From Pseudomonadota bacterium (GTDB lineage: Bacteria; Pseudomonadota; Gammaproteobacteria; Xanthomonadales; Xanthomonadaceae): a stretch of 64,000 bases of DNA. Below the pieces are notes generated by a model. That model was not told where the DNA came from, did not search any database, and worked only from the letters and a program-made list of their open reading frames with translations. Positions 14,440 to 22,675 of the stretch are shown here, piece after piece. Each line of letters starts with the position of its first letter. Positions within the stretch are counted from its first letter, which is position 1. Where the stretch lies: the NCBI GenBank assembly GCA_020161335.1, contig JAIUOJ010000002.1, positions 1-64,000 on the forward strand. The letters run 5' to 3'. The translations under genes and the position numbers were made by a program.

Positions 14440-15737
14440 GGCTCGGTTCCTTGTGCGTTCGCGCGGGCATCGGCCAGCAGCGGAGCGCCGGTCAGGCGCT
14501 GGAGTTCGATCAGGGCGCGGTGCGCATCGAGTGCTACGGCGAGTTGCTGGCGGCGCGCGGCGATCGTGTCCGATTGCAGCTGCGACCATTCGAGGTAGCT
14601 GACGGCACCGGCGCGGTAGGCGCGTTCGGCCGCCGTTTCGGCGCGCGCCAGTCGCGGCAGGACATCGGCGCGCGTACGCTCGACTTCGAGCCGTGCCACG
14701 CGATAGCGGCCGTGGGCTTCGGCGAGCGTGGCGTACAGGGCGACATCGCGCGATTCGCGTTCGATCCCGAGCATCGCCAATTCGGCCTCGGCGGCGCGGA
14801 TGCCGGGTTGCGCGCGGCGTGCCCGGCCCAACGGCATCGACACGCCGGCCACCAGCGCGGTGTCGCCGGTGTCCTGCAGCCGGCGCACGCCGAGTTGCCA
14901 GTCGATGTCCGGCGCCGCCTCGCTGCGTGCCAGTTGCAGCCGCGCTTCGCGGATGCGGCGTTCGTCGGCGATCTGCTTCAGTTCCGGTGATGCCTGCAGC
15001 AGGTCGGCGAGCGCGTCGAGCCCGTCGATCGCAGGCAGGGCGAGCGGATCGCCGGCGGCCACGTCGAAGCGCGGTTCGCGTTCTCCCCACAGCGCGGCAA
15101 GGTGCCGTTGCGCGGCCTCCTGCAGCTGCATCGCGCGTGCCAGCGCCAGTTCCGCGCGCGCCAGCGCGGCCTGCGCAGTCAGCACCACCGATTCCGGCGA
15201 CGCGCCCGCCTGCAAGCGTTGACTGGCGGCGGCCACCGTGCGCTTGCGCTGTTCGATGTCGGTCCGCGCGATCGCGGCCTCGGCACGCGCCGACTGCGCG
15301 GCCAGGTAACGACGCGCGACCTCGGCCAGCAGGTCCAGCCGCTGCGCCTCGCGCAGCACTGCCAGTGCGTCGATGCGGCTCTGCGCCAGCGTGCGGCGCG
15401 CGTCGAGCTTGCCGCCGCGCTCGAACACGCCGGCCAGCGACAGCGTGACCTCGGCCTGCCCGAAGCCGCTGGCTTCGCCGCTGCCGAGTGCGTTCTCGAT
15501 GTCGAGGCTGGCGCGCAACGGCGGACGCAGCGTGGCGAAGTCGCGTTCGGCGAGCAAGGCCTCGCTGCGCGGACCGAACAGGCGCAGGTCGGGATGGGAC
15601 CGGGCGACGCGCTCGAACGCGTCGTCCAGGGTCAGGGGTTCGTTCGATGCCGCGGGCACGGCATCGGGCAACCACGCCTGCGCATGCGCGCAAGGCGCGA
15701 TCGCGAACACGGCGAAGGCCGCGATTCGCAACAGCAT
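14436..15737 (-). CDS. czcC: Outer-membrane efflux channel (CzcC, TolC superfamily)
   Basis: A 433-aa outer-membrane factor with a cleavable signal peptide (LLRIAAFAVFAIAPCAHAQA). Two outer-membrane efflux repeats (about 40-225 and 235-425) contain long helical stretches rich in Ala/Arg/Glu/Gln, as in TolC-like trimers. It forms the exit duct for the CzcBA pump. It is the second gene of the operon, 53 nt after the small His-rich protein, and overlaps czcB by 4 nt. Confidence 0.92.
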   Translation of the reverse strand: MLLRIAAFAVFAIAPCAHAQAWLPDAVPAASNEPLTLDDAFERVARSHPDLRLFGPRSEALLAERDFATLRPPLRASLDIENALGSGEASGFGQAEVTLSLAGVFERGGKLDARRTLAQSRIDALAVLREAQRLDLLAEVARRYLAAQSARAEAAIARTDIEQRKRTVAAASQRLQAGASPESVVLTAQAALARAELALARAMQLQEAAQRHLAALWGEREPRFDVAAGDPLALPAIDGLDALADLLQASPELKQIADERRIREARLQLARSEAAPDIDWQLGVRRLQDTGDTALVAGVSMPLGRARRAQPGIRAAEAELAMLGIERESRDVALYATLAEAHGRYRVARLEVERTRADVLPRLARAETAAERAYRAGAVSYLEWSQLQSDTIAARRQQLAVALDAHRALIELQRLTGAPLLADARANAQGTEP

Positions 15738-15790
15738 GGGAAGTCTCCGATCGGGGGCGTTGACGGACGGCGGCGCGCAGCCGCGGGGCG

Positions 15791-16195
15791 TCAGGCGGCG
15801 ATCGGCGGGCGCAGCAGAGTCTCGGTGCCGGCGTCGGGCGGGAGCGCGTCGACGCGCGCGTCCGGTCGCGCGGCCGCGCGCAGGTCGGGCAGCAGCGGGG
15901 TGCCGGGCAGGGTCGCGCTGGCATGGCCGCAGCAGCCGCCGAGCAGCATCACCGCATGCAGCACCTGGCCGTCGCCCTCCCCGTCACGGTCGCCGGCGTC
16001 GGCGTGGTCGTGGCCGCGATCCCCGGGCGGGTCGCCGGCGTGGTCGTCGGCGTGTGCCACCAGGTCGTGCAGCTCGGCGGCGGACGACAGCGCAGGCGCG
16101 CAGGCGATGCCCAGCACCAGCAGCGCCAGCCACGCGAAGCGTGCGAGCGCGGGCAGGGACCGCGCGGTGGACGCGCGCTGGCGGGGCCGGGACAT
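15791..16195 (-). CDS. Small His/Asp-rich periplasmic protein leading the czc operon
   Basis: A 134-aa protein from ATG 16195 (a GTG two codons earlier is also possible). A signal peptide (ARFAWLALLVLGIACAPALSSAA) precedes a His/Asp-rich stretch (HADDHAGDPPGDRGHDHAD) and a Cys/His patch (GGCCGHAS). Small metal-binding proteins of this kind, for example CzcI, often head czcCBA operons and are thought to sense or modulate metal response. I cannot assign it to a named family with certainty. The composition and position, 53 nt before czcC, support a role in periplasmic metal binding or regulation. Confidence 0.72.
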   Translation of the reverse strand: MSRPRQRASTARSLPALARFAWLALLVLGIACAPALSSAAELHDLVAHADDHAGDPPGDRGHDHADAGDRDGEGDGQVLHAVMLLGGCCGHASATLPGTPLLPDLRAAARPDARVDALPPDAGTETLLRPPIAA

Positions 16196-16223
16196 GCGCA
16201 CAGGTTAGCCGCGCCCGCGGGCG

Positions 16224-18938
16224 TTACACAATTGCCGCGCGCGGATCGGCATCGGCCACCTTCAGGCGCACGATCATCACCATCGGATCGTCCGGATCGG
16301 GCGCGATGTCGAAGCCCAGCTGCTCGCACATGGCCAGCATGCCGCGATTCTCGCGCAGCACCTGGCCATCGACCTCGCGCAGGCCCAGCCAGCCCGCGTA
16401 CTCGATCATGATCCGCATCAGCTGCCAGCCGATGCCCTTGCCCTTGAGGTCGGAGCGCACCAGGATCCCGTACTCGCCGGTCTCGTAGTTGGCGTCGGCG
16501 ACCAGGCGCACCGCGCCGAGCATGGCGCCGTCGGCATCGAGCGCGACCAGCGCGATCGAGCGCGCGTAGTCCATCTGGGTCAGGCGCGCGATGAACTCGT
16601 GGCTGAAGTGCTTGACCAGCTGGAAGAAGCGCAGGCGCAGGTCTTCCTCGGTGACGTGGCTGAAGAAGGTGCGGAACAGCGCCTCGTCCTCGGGCCGCAC
16701 CGGGCGCACGAACGCCGGGCTGCCGTCGGCCAACTCGATCTTGCGTTCCCACTCCGACGGGTACGGGAAGATCGCGAAGCGCGGGTGGCCGCGGCCCTTG
16801 TGCAGTTCCTCGACCGGCCCGGCGATGATCCGCGCGTCCACCGCGACCACGCCGGCGGCATCGGCGAGCAGCGGGTTGAGGCTCATCTGCCGGATCTCGG
16901 GCACGTCGGCGGCCAACTGCGCCAGCTTCACCAGCACCAGCGCCACGCCGCGCTCGTCGGCGGCAGAGGTGTTGCGGTGTTCCTTCAGCCGGCGCGACAC
17001 GCGCGTGCGCGCGATCAGCTCGTGCGCCAGGCGCAGGTCGAGCGGCGGCAGCGCCAGCGCCAGGTCGTCGACCACGCGCACCGCGGTGCCGCCGCGCCCG
17101 AACACGACCACAGGCCCGAATACCGGGTCGTCGGCGATCGCGGCGATCAGTTCGCGCGCGTCGGGGCGGTGCACCATCGGTTGCACGGTGACGCCGCGGA
17201 GGCGGGCGTCGGGCCGGCGTTCGCGCGCGATCCGCAGCACTTCGCCGGCGGCGTCGCGCACCGCCTGGAGGCTGGCCAGGTTCAGGCGCACGCCGTCGAC
17301 CGCGGTCTTGTGCGCGATGTCGGGCGAATCGATCTTGACCGCCACGGTCTGGCCGGCGTCCAGCATCGGCGCCGCCAGCGCGACGGCGGCATCGGGATCG
17401 CGCGCCGCCAGCGGCGGCGCAAGCGGGATGCCGTAGGCCTCGAGCACGCGCGCGGTGGTCTGCGGGTCGAGCTGGGTGGCCCCGGCGGCGATCGCCTGCT
17501 GCACCAGCGCGCGCGCCGCCGCGGCGTCGACGGCGAAATCGCGCGGCAGGCTGGGCGGGGTTTCCATCAGCGCCTGCTGCGCCTCGCGGTAGCGCACCAG
17601 GTGCATGAAGCCGTGCACGGCCTCGGTTTCGGTGGCGTAGCTGGGCACGCTTGCCGCCTGCAGCACGGCGTGGGCGCCGGGGTCGCCGGCCAGCCACACC
17701 GCGAACACCGGCTTGCGCGCGGCCGCGCCGCTGCGCCGCCCGAGCACGTCGACCAGGGCGTCGGCGGCCTCGCGCGGCGAGGTGAACGCGGTCGGCACGT
17801 TGACCACCAGCAGCGCGTCGTTGAGCGGATCGGCCAGCAGCGCCTCGACCGCGGTGGCATAGCGCTCGCCATCCGCATCGACCACGATGTCGACCGGATT
17901 GCCCTGAGACCAGCGCCCCGGCAGCAGGCGGTCGAGCGTCTCCACCGTGGCCGGCGACAGGTCCGCCGGCGTGCCGCCAAGCCGGAGCAACTGCTGCGCC
18001 GCCAGCACGCCCACGCCGCCGCCGTTGCCGAGCAGCGCCAGCCGGCGGCCGGGGAAGGTGTGCAGGGTGGCCAGCGTCTCGGCCGCGGCGAACAGCTCGT
18101 CGAGCGCGTCGACCTGGAGCAGGCCGGCGCGGCGGAACGCGGCGGCGTGCACCGCATCGGCCGGCGCGAGCGCGCGGATGCCGACTTCGGCGATGCTCTG
18201 CGCGGGTTCCGGCCGCCCGGACTTCACCACCACGACGGGCTTGGCGCGCGCCGCCGCGCGCGCCGCCGACATGAACTTGCGCGCGTTGCCGACGTGCTCG
18301 ACGTACAGCAGGATCGAGTGCGTGTGCGGATCGGTGGCGAGGTGGTCGAGCAGGTCGGCGAAGTCGACGTCGATCGCGTCGCCCAGCGACACCACTGCCG
18401 AGAAGCCGATCGACTGTGCGTAGCCCCATTCGACCAGCGCGGCCGCGATCGCGCTCGACTCGGAGACCAGCGCCACGTTGCCGGCCAGCGGGGTGCGCGC
18501 GGCGATGCTGGCATTGAGCTTCGCGTGCGCGGACAGGATGCCGAGGCAATGCGGGCCGAGGATGCGCATGCCGTGCGGACGCGCGGCGCGTGCGATCGCG
18601 GCATTGAAGGCCTCGCGTCCGGCGCCGAGCTCGGCGGTCAGGACCACGGCGGCGCCGACCCCGGCCCGTGCCGCCTCCTCGATCAGCGACGGCACGAGCG
18701 CCGCCGGCGCGGTGACCACCACCAGGTCCGGCACCCAGCCGAGGTCGTGCAGGTGGGCGACGGTGGCGATGCCGTCGATCTCGCGATGGTGCGGGCTGAT
18801 CCAGCCGATCCTGCCCGCGTAGCCGGATTCACGCAGGTTGCGCATCACCGCGCGTCCCGCCGAGCGCGCGCGCGGGCTGCCGCCCACGATCGCGACCGAG
18901 GCGGGTGCGAAGATCGATTTGAGGCGGTAGGTGCTCAT
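16224..18938 (-). CDS. Acyl-CoA synthetase (ADP-forming)-like / GNAT fusion, Pat-type protein acetyltransferase
   Basis: A 904-aa protein started at ATG 18938 (MSTYRLKSIFAPASVAIVGG), which places the CoA-binding Rossmann domain at the N-terminus. Order: CoA-binding domain (1-130, GPHCLGI motif about 140), ligase-CoA domains (to about 460), ATP-grasp domain (about 480-700), and a C-terminal GNAT domain (about 725-895) with acetyl-CoA loop DLKGKGIGWQLM. This is the Pat architecture (about 890 aa), where the GNAT part acetylates the A10 lysine of acetyl-CoA synthetase and switches it off. An acs gene lies 16 kb upstream. The synthetase part is catalytically inactive in known Pat proteins; I did not prove this here. 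Confidence 0.88.
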   Translation of the reverse strand: MSTYRLKSIFAPASVAIVGGSPRARSAGRAVMRNLRESGYAGRIGWISPHHREIDGIATVAHLHDLGWVPDLVVVTAPAALVPSLIEEAARAGVGAAVVLTAELGAGREAFNAAIARAARPHGMRILGPHCLGILSAHAKLNASIAARTPLAGNVALVSESSAIAAALVEWGYAQSIGFSAVVSLGDAIDVDFADLLDHLATDPHTHSILLYVEHVGNARKFMSAARAAARAKPVVVVKSGRPEPAQSIAEVGIRALAPADAVHAAAFRRAGLLQVDALDELFAAAETLATLHTFPGRRLALLGNGGGVGVLAAQQLLRLGGTPADLSPATVETLDRLLPGRWSQGNPVDIVVDADGERYATAVEALLADPLNDALLVVNVPTAFTSPREAADALVDVLGRRSGAAARKPVFAVWLAGDPGAHAVLQAASVPSYATETEAVHGFMHLVRYREAQQALMETPPSLPRDFAVDAAAARALVQQAIAAGATQLDPQTTARVLEAYGIPLAPPLAARDPDAAVALAAPMLDAGQTVAVKIDSPDIAHKTAVDGVRLNLASLQAVRDAAGEVLRIARERRPDARLRGVTVQPMVHRPDARELIAAIADDPVFGPVVVFGRGGTAVRVVDDLALALPPLDLRLAHELIARTRVSRRLKEHRNTSAADERGVALVLVKLAQLAADVPEIRQMSLNPLLADAAGVVAVDARIIAGPVEELHKGRGHPRFAIFPYPSEWERKIELADGSPAFVRPVRPEDEALFRTFFSHVTEEDLRLRFFQLVKHFSHEFIARLTQMDYARSIALVALDADGAMLGAVRLVADANYETGEYGILVRSDLKGKGIGWQLMRIMIEYAGWLGLREVDGQVLRENRGMLAMCEQLGFDIAPDPDDPMVMIVRLKVADADPRAAIV

Positions 18939-19088
18939 GGGCCGCCGGGATGCGCCGCGTCGATGCATGGTACCGGCGCGCGTGCCGTGGCGTCACCGCA
19001 GCGCGGCGGACAAACGGTCCCAGGGCACGCTGCATGCGTGCAGGGTATCGGAAGCCGAAGGAATCGGCGGAAAAGCGCGCGCAAACCG

Positions 19089-19136
19089 CCCTCATCCGCC
19101 CCTTCGGGGCATCTTCTCCCGTGAACGGGAGAAGGG
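19089..19136. repeat. Dispersed palindromic repeat (family 2)
   Basis: A 48-bp unit starting ccctcatccg and ending gggagaaggg, containing the hairpins gccccttcggggc and cttctcccg/cgggagaag. The same unit occurs at 50074-50121, 50357-50404 and 50471-50516. It lies in the 265-bp gap between the Pat-like gene and parB, which holds nothing else that I recognise. Confidence 0.85.
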
Positions 19137-19203
19137 CGGACTCGACGGCGGAGTGTTCCGGCGCGTGCCCCGGACGGCGTGCCGACTCGCGTGAAAACCG
19201 GAA

Positions 19204-20130
19204 CTACCGTCGCCGCAACCGCTCCAGCACGCCGTCGAGCGCGTCGAGGTTGGCGTAGTGGATCACCAGCTTGCCCTTGTTGCCGCGTCCGTTCTGGAGG
19301 CTGACCCTGGCGCCGAGCGTTTCCGACAGTTCGTTTTCCAGCGTGGCGATGTCGGGCGCGGTGGCGGCCTTGGCGCCGGGCTTCTTCTTCGACGAGGTCG
19401 GCACCTTGCCGGCCGCGAACTGCGCGGCACGATGCTCCACCTCGCGCACCGACCAGCCGTGCTCGGCGGCCTCGGAAGCGAGCCTGCTGGCCAGCTCCGG
19501 CGACAGCGTCAGCAGCGCGCGGGCGTGGCCCATCTCCAGGCGCCGGGCTTCGAGCAGCGCGCGGATCGCCGGCGGCAGTTCCAGCAGGCGCAGCAGGTTG
19601 GACACCGCGGCGCGCGAGCGGCCGACCGCTTCGGCGGCGGCGGCGTGGGTCAGGTCGAACTCGTCGATCAGGCGCTGCAGCGCCTGTGCCTCTTCCAGCG
19701 GGTTGAGGTCCTCGCGCTGGATGTTCTCGATCAGCGCCATCGCGACCACGGTGCGGTCGTCGACCTCGCGCACCACCACCGGGATCTCCGCCAGGCCGGC
19801 CTGCCGGCTGGCGCGCCAGCGGCGTTCGCCGGCGATGATCTCGAAGGTGCGGTCGGGCAGCTGGCGCACCACGATCGGCTGGATCACGCCCTGCGCCTTG
19901 ATCGACTCGCTCAGCTCGGTCAGCTTGTCCGCGTCCATGCCGCGGCGCGGCTGGTACTTGCCCGGGCGCAGCGCGTCCACCGGCAGGTGGCGCAGGGTGT
20001 CGCCGGGCGCGGCTTCGAGCTTCGGCGCCTCGGCCGCGGCCTTGGGGCCGAGCAGGGCTTCGAGGCCGCGGCCAAGGCCGCGCTTCTTCGCGGGCGCGCC
20101 CTTGGCGGGTGCGTTCTTGGCCGCGCTCAT
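19204..20130 (-). CDS. parB: Chromosome-partitioning protein ParB
   Basis: A 308-aa CTPase/DNA-binding protein that loads on parS and helps segregate the origin region. Starting at ATG 20130, a lysine/alanine-rich N-terminus leads into KKRGLGRGLEALLG, then the ParB/Srx fold with PRRGMD and the nucleotide motif GERRWRA, IENIQREDLNPLEEA, and a central helix-turn-helix (AVGRSRAAVSNLLRLLELP). The C-terminal dimerisation region ends LERLRRR. Its ATG overlaps the parA stop (ATGA). I saw no canonical parS in the window. Confidence 0.96.
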   Translation of the reverse strand: MSAAKNAPAKGAPAKKRGLGRGLEALLGPKAAAEAPKLEAAPGDTLRHLPVDALRPGKYQPRRGMDADKLTELSESIKAQGVIQPIVVRQLPDRTFEIIAGERRWRASRQAGLAEIPVVVREVDDRTVVAMALIENIQREDLNPLEEAQALQRLIDEFDLTHAAAAEAVGRSRAAVSNLLRLLELPPAIRALLEARRLEMGHARALLTLSPELASRLASEAAEHGWSVREVEHRAAQFAAGKVPTSSKKKPGAKAATAPDIATLENELSETLGARVSLQNGRGNKGKLVIHYANLDALDGVLERLRRR

Positions 20131-20951
20131 GCCGGTGTCTCCGTCACGGTCGTGTCCTTCTTCTGAGTGTGGGCGGCCGCCTGCTCGCGTTCGCGCTGGC
20201 GACGCAGCACTTCGCCGGCGAGGCCGAGGTAGGCGATCCCGCCGCGCGAGGCGCGGTCGTAGCCGATGATGCTCTGGCCGTGGCTGGGCGCCTCGGCCAG
20301 GCGCACGTTGCGCGGGACGATGGTGCGGAACACCTTGTCGCCGAAATGGTTGACCAGTTCGGCCGACACCGCGTTGGCCAGGTTGTTGCGCACGTCGAAC
20401 ATGGTGCGCAGCACGCCTTCGATCTCGAGTTCCGGGTTGAGCCGTTGCTTGAGCGCGTCGATGGTCTGCAGCAGCGCGGTCAGGCCTTCCAGCGCGTAGT
20501 ACTCGCACTGCATCGGCACCAGCACCGAGTCGGACGCGGTCAGCGCATTGAGCGTGAGCAGCGACAGCGCCGGCGGGCAGTCGACGATGATGAAGTCGTA
20601 GCGCGGGCGCAGGGGGTCCAGCGCGCGCTTGAGCCGCTGTTCGCGGCCTTCCTCGTCCATCAGCTCGATCTCGGCCGCGGTGAGGTCGGTGTTGCCCGGC
20701 ATCAGGTCGTAGCCCTCGGCCGTCTCCATCAGCGCGTCCTCGGCGTGCATCTCCTCCAGCAGCACGTCGCAGGTGGAGGCATGCAGGTCGCGCTTGTCGA
20801 TGCCGCTGCCCATGGTGGCGTTGCCCTGGGCGTCGAGGTCGATCAGCAGCACCCGCTTCGGGGTGGCCGCCAGCGCCGCGGCCAGGTTGACGGCGGTGGT
20901 GGTCTTGCCGACGCCGCCCTTCTGGTTGGCAATGGCGATGATGCGGGCCAT
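20127..20951 (-). CDS. parA: Chromosome-partitioning ATPase ParA (Soj)
   Basis: A 274-aa deviant Walker ATPase. ATG 20951 opens MARIIAIANQKGGVGKTTTA, the P-loop with the signature lysine; Walker A' DLDAQGN and Walker B FIIVDCPPALSLL follow. It forms ATP-dependent gradients on the nucleoid that move ParB-parS. The C-terminal tail after LRRQREREQAAAH is slightly long. It is encoded between rsmG and parB, the conserved near-origin order in many proteobacteria. Confidence 0.96.
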   Translation of the reverse strand: MARIIAIANQKGGVGKTTTAVNLAAALAATPKRVLLIDLDAQGNATMGSGIDKRDLHASTCDVLLEEMHAEDALMETAEGYDLMPGNTDLTAAEIELMDEEGREQRLKRALDPLRPRYDFIIVDCPPALSLLTLNALTASDSVLVPMQCEYYALEGLTALLQTIDALKQRLNPELEIEGVLRTMFDVRNNLANAVSAELVNHFGDKVFRTIVPRNVRLAEAPSHGQSIIGYDRASRGGIAYLGLAGEVLRRQREREQAAAHTQKKDTTVTETPA

Positions 20952-21079
20952 GGGGGTCCGGGGTGCCTCGGGAGTGCTGCGGGAAGCCGGCCGCTGACGC
21001 AGGGGCGCGCGGGGGCCGGACCGGGGATTATGCCGCGCCGGGGGCGGCAGCGGGCCGCGGTGGGCGGATCGGTCCCGGC

Positions 21080-21721
21080 TCAGCCGCGGTCGCGGGCGAC
21101 CACCACCAGGTGGCGCTCGCCGTCCAGGCCCGGCACCGCCAGCGGATGCACCCGGTCCAGGCGCCAGCCCGGCGGCAGGGCGGCGATCTCGTCGTGCGGG
21201 ACCACGCCCTTCATCGCCAGCAGCCGGCCGCCGGGGCCGGGCAGGTGGTCGCCCACGGCAAGGATGTCGGGCAGGGTGGCCAGGGCGCGGGCGGTGATGG
21301 CGTCGAACGCGCCGGGTTCGTCCAGCGCCTCGGCGCGGGCCTCCACCACCCGTGCGTTGCCCAGGCGCAGGCTGCGCACCGCCTCGCGCAGGAAGCGCGC
21401 CTTCTTGCCGTTGGACTCCACCAGCGTGACCTGCAGCGCCGGCCGCGCGATCGCCAGCGGGATGCCGGGCAGGCCGGCGCCGGCGCCGAGGTCGGCCAGG
21501 GTGCGCACGCCGTCGAGGTGGCCGTGCATCGCCAGTGAATCGAGCAGGTGCAGGGTCACCATCGCGCGCGGATCGCGGATCGCGGTGAGGTTGTAGGCCG
21601 CGTTCCAGCGCTGCAGCAGGTCGAGGTAGGCCAGCAGCGGCCCGGCCAGCGCCACGTCGAGCGCGAGCGCGGACAGGCCGGCTTCCAGCATGGCGCGCAG
21701 CGGGTGTTCGGCGTCGGTCAT
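21080..21721 (-). CDS. rsmG: 16S rRNA (guanine527-N7)-methyltransferase RsmG
   Basis: A 213-aa SAM-dependent methyltransferase (formerly GidB). The Rossmann motif I is [20 protein letters not shown], followed by [19 protein letters not shown], a family hallmark, and [10 protein letters not shown]. It methylates G527 in the 530 loop of 16S rRNA. Its position upstream of parAB is the common near-oriC order. Length is typical. Confidence 0.95.
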   Translation of the reverse strand: MTDAEHPLRAMLEAGLSALALDVALAGPLLAYLDLLQRWNAAYNLTAIRDPRAMVTLHLLDSLAMHGHLDGVRTLADLGAGAGLPGIPLAIARPALQVTLVESNGKKARFLREAVRSLRLGNARVVEARAEALDEPGAFDAITARALATLPDILAVGDHLPGPGGRLLAMKGVVPHDEIAALPPGWRLDRVHPLAVPGLDGERHLVVVARDRG

Positions 21722-21827
21722 GCCTCATTGTAGGACCCGACCGGCGAGCGCCGCTTGTGGGGGATACGCTTGTCCCTGCTTCGGGAAGCATCGTGACCTT
21801 TGACCCGGCCACATGATGTTTGCACCC

Positions 21828-21917
21828 GTCATCCCCGAACCGCAGGCGAGGGCTCTCGATCGCCGATGCGGCCTGAGGGACCGAGATTCCTCACCCGCTG
21901 CGCGGGTTCGGAATGAC
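21828..21917. repeat. REP-like inverted repeat (family 1)
   Basis: Arms at 21828-21851 and 21889-21917, with outer ends gtcatccccgaacc and gggttcggaatgac, are imperfect reverse complements. Same family as 8846-8930. The rest of the gap between rsmG and the phosphopantetheinyl transferase shows no gene. Confidence 0.75.
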
Positions 21918-21966
21918 ATGGGTTGAAGGCTTCGGCGGGCCGGGGTCGTCCGGTCGTGCCGGCGGA

Positions 21967-22581
21967 TCAGGCCATCGACCGCCAGGCCAGCGTCGCCAGG
22001 TAACCCGGCGCGGGCGCGAACACGTGCAGGGTCCAGTCCGCGGGCACGCCCAGGGCGGGATCGCAGGCGCTGAGCGCCCAGTCCTCGCCGTCGGCGGTGA
22101 ACTCCAGCCGTTCCAGGCCGAAGGCGATGCCGCGGCCGTGCGCCTTCAGCACCGCTTCCTTCGCGCACCACAGGCGCACGAAACGGGTTTCGGCGGTGTC
22201 GTGCGGCAGGGCGGCCAGCTGCTGCGCTTCGAACGGCGTGAAGAAGCGCGCGGCCAGCGTCATCGCGTTCGGACGCGGGCGCAGGAACTCGATGTCGGCG
22301 CCGACCCGCGCGTCCTGCGCCAGCGCCACCAGCAGCAGGTCGCCGCTGTGGCTCCAGTTGACATCGATGCCGGCGTGGCGCGCATCGAGGTGCGGGCGGC
22401 CGTGAACGTCGCGCCACAGGCCGAGCGCCGGTTCGGGGACCGCCAGCGTGCGCGCCAGCCACGGCCGCGCCAGCGGTTCGGCGGCCTCGCCGCGGTGGTA
22501 GGGCAGCCACGTGCAGCGCACCGGCCCGGTGGCCAGGGTGGGCGGTTCACGTTCGTGCGTGGGCGTCGGCGCGGTCGTCAA
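21967..22581 (-). CDS. 4'-phosphopantetheinyl transferase (Sfp/AcpT type)
   Basis: About 204 aa if the TTG at 22581 is used; a GTG at 22521 would give 184 aa, and neither has a strong ribosome site. Two family motifs are intact: VGADIE (Mg-binding) and WCAKEAVLKAHG (the WxxKEAxxK helix). It transfers phosphopantetheine from CoA to the conserved Ser of carrier proteins. It is divergent from an AMP-dependent ligase that resembles the aryl-activating enzyme of xanthomonadin/aryl-polyene synthesis, so its natural target is probably the acyl carrier protein at 53.1 kb, 31 kb away. That target is inferred. Confidence 0.88.
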   Translation of the reverse strand: MTTAPTPTHEREPPTLATGPVRCTWLPYHRGEAAEPLARPWLARTLAVPEPALGLWRDVHGRPHLDARHAGIDVNWSHSGDLLLVALAQDARVGADIEFLRPRPNAMTLAARFFTPFEAQQLAALPHDTAETRFVRLWCAKEAVLKAHGRGIAFGLERLEFTADGEDWALSACDPALGVPADWTLHVFAPAPGYLATLAWRSMA

Positions 22582-22675
22582 ACGGGGTCCGGTGCGGGCG
22601 GCGTCGGGAGCCGGTCGGCGGGTGCAGCGTAAGCTAGCGCGTCGATCCCTTGCACGCCGGCCGCGCCGGGAACCC

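Noticed and set aside
16599..19124. 841-codon plus-strand frame antisense to the Pat-like gene
   Set aside because: No motif; the opposite strand has complete CoA-binding, ATP-grasp and GNAT domains.
19204..21721. parS site or oriC near parAB-rsmG
   Set aside because: No tgtttcacgtgaaaca-like palindrome or DnaA-box cluster was seen by eye in the surrounding gaps.
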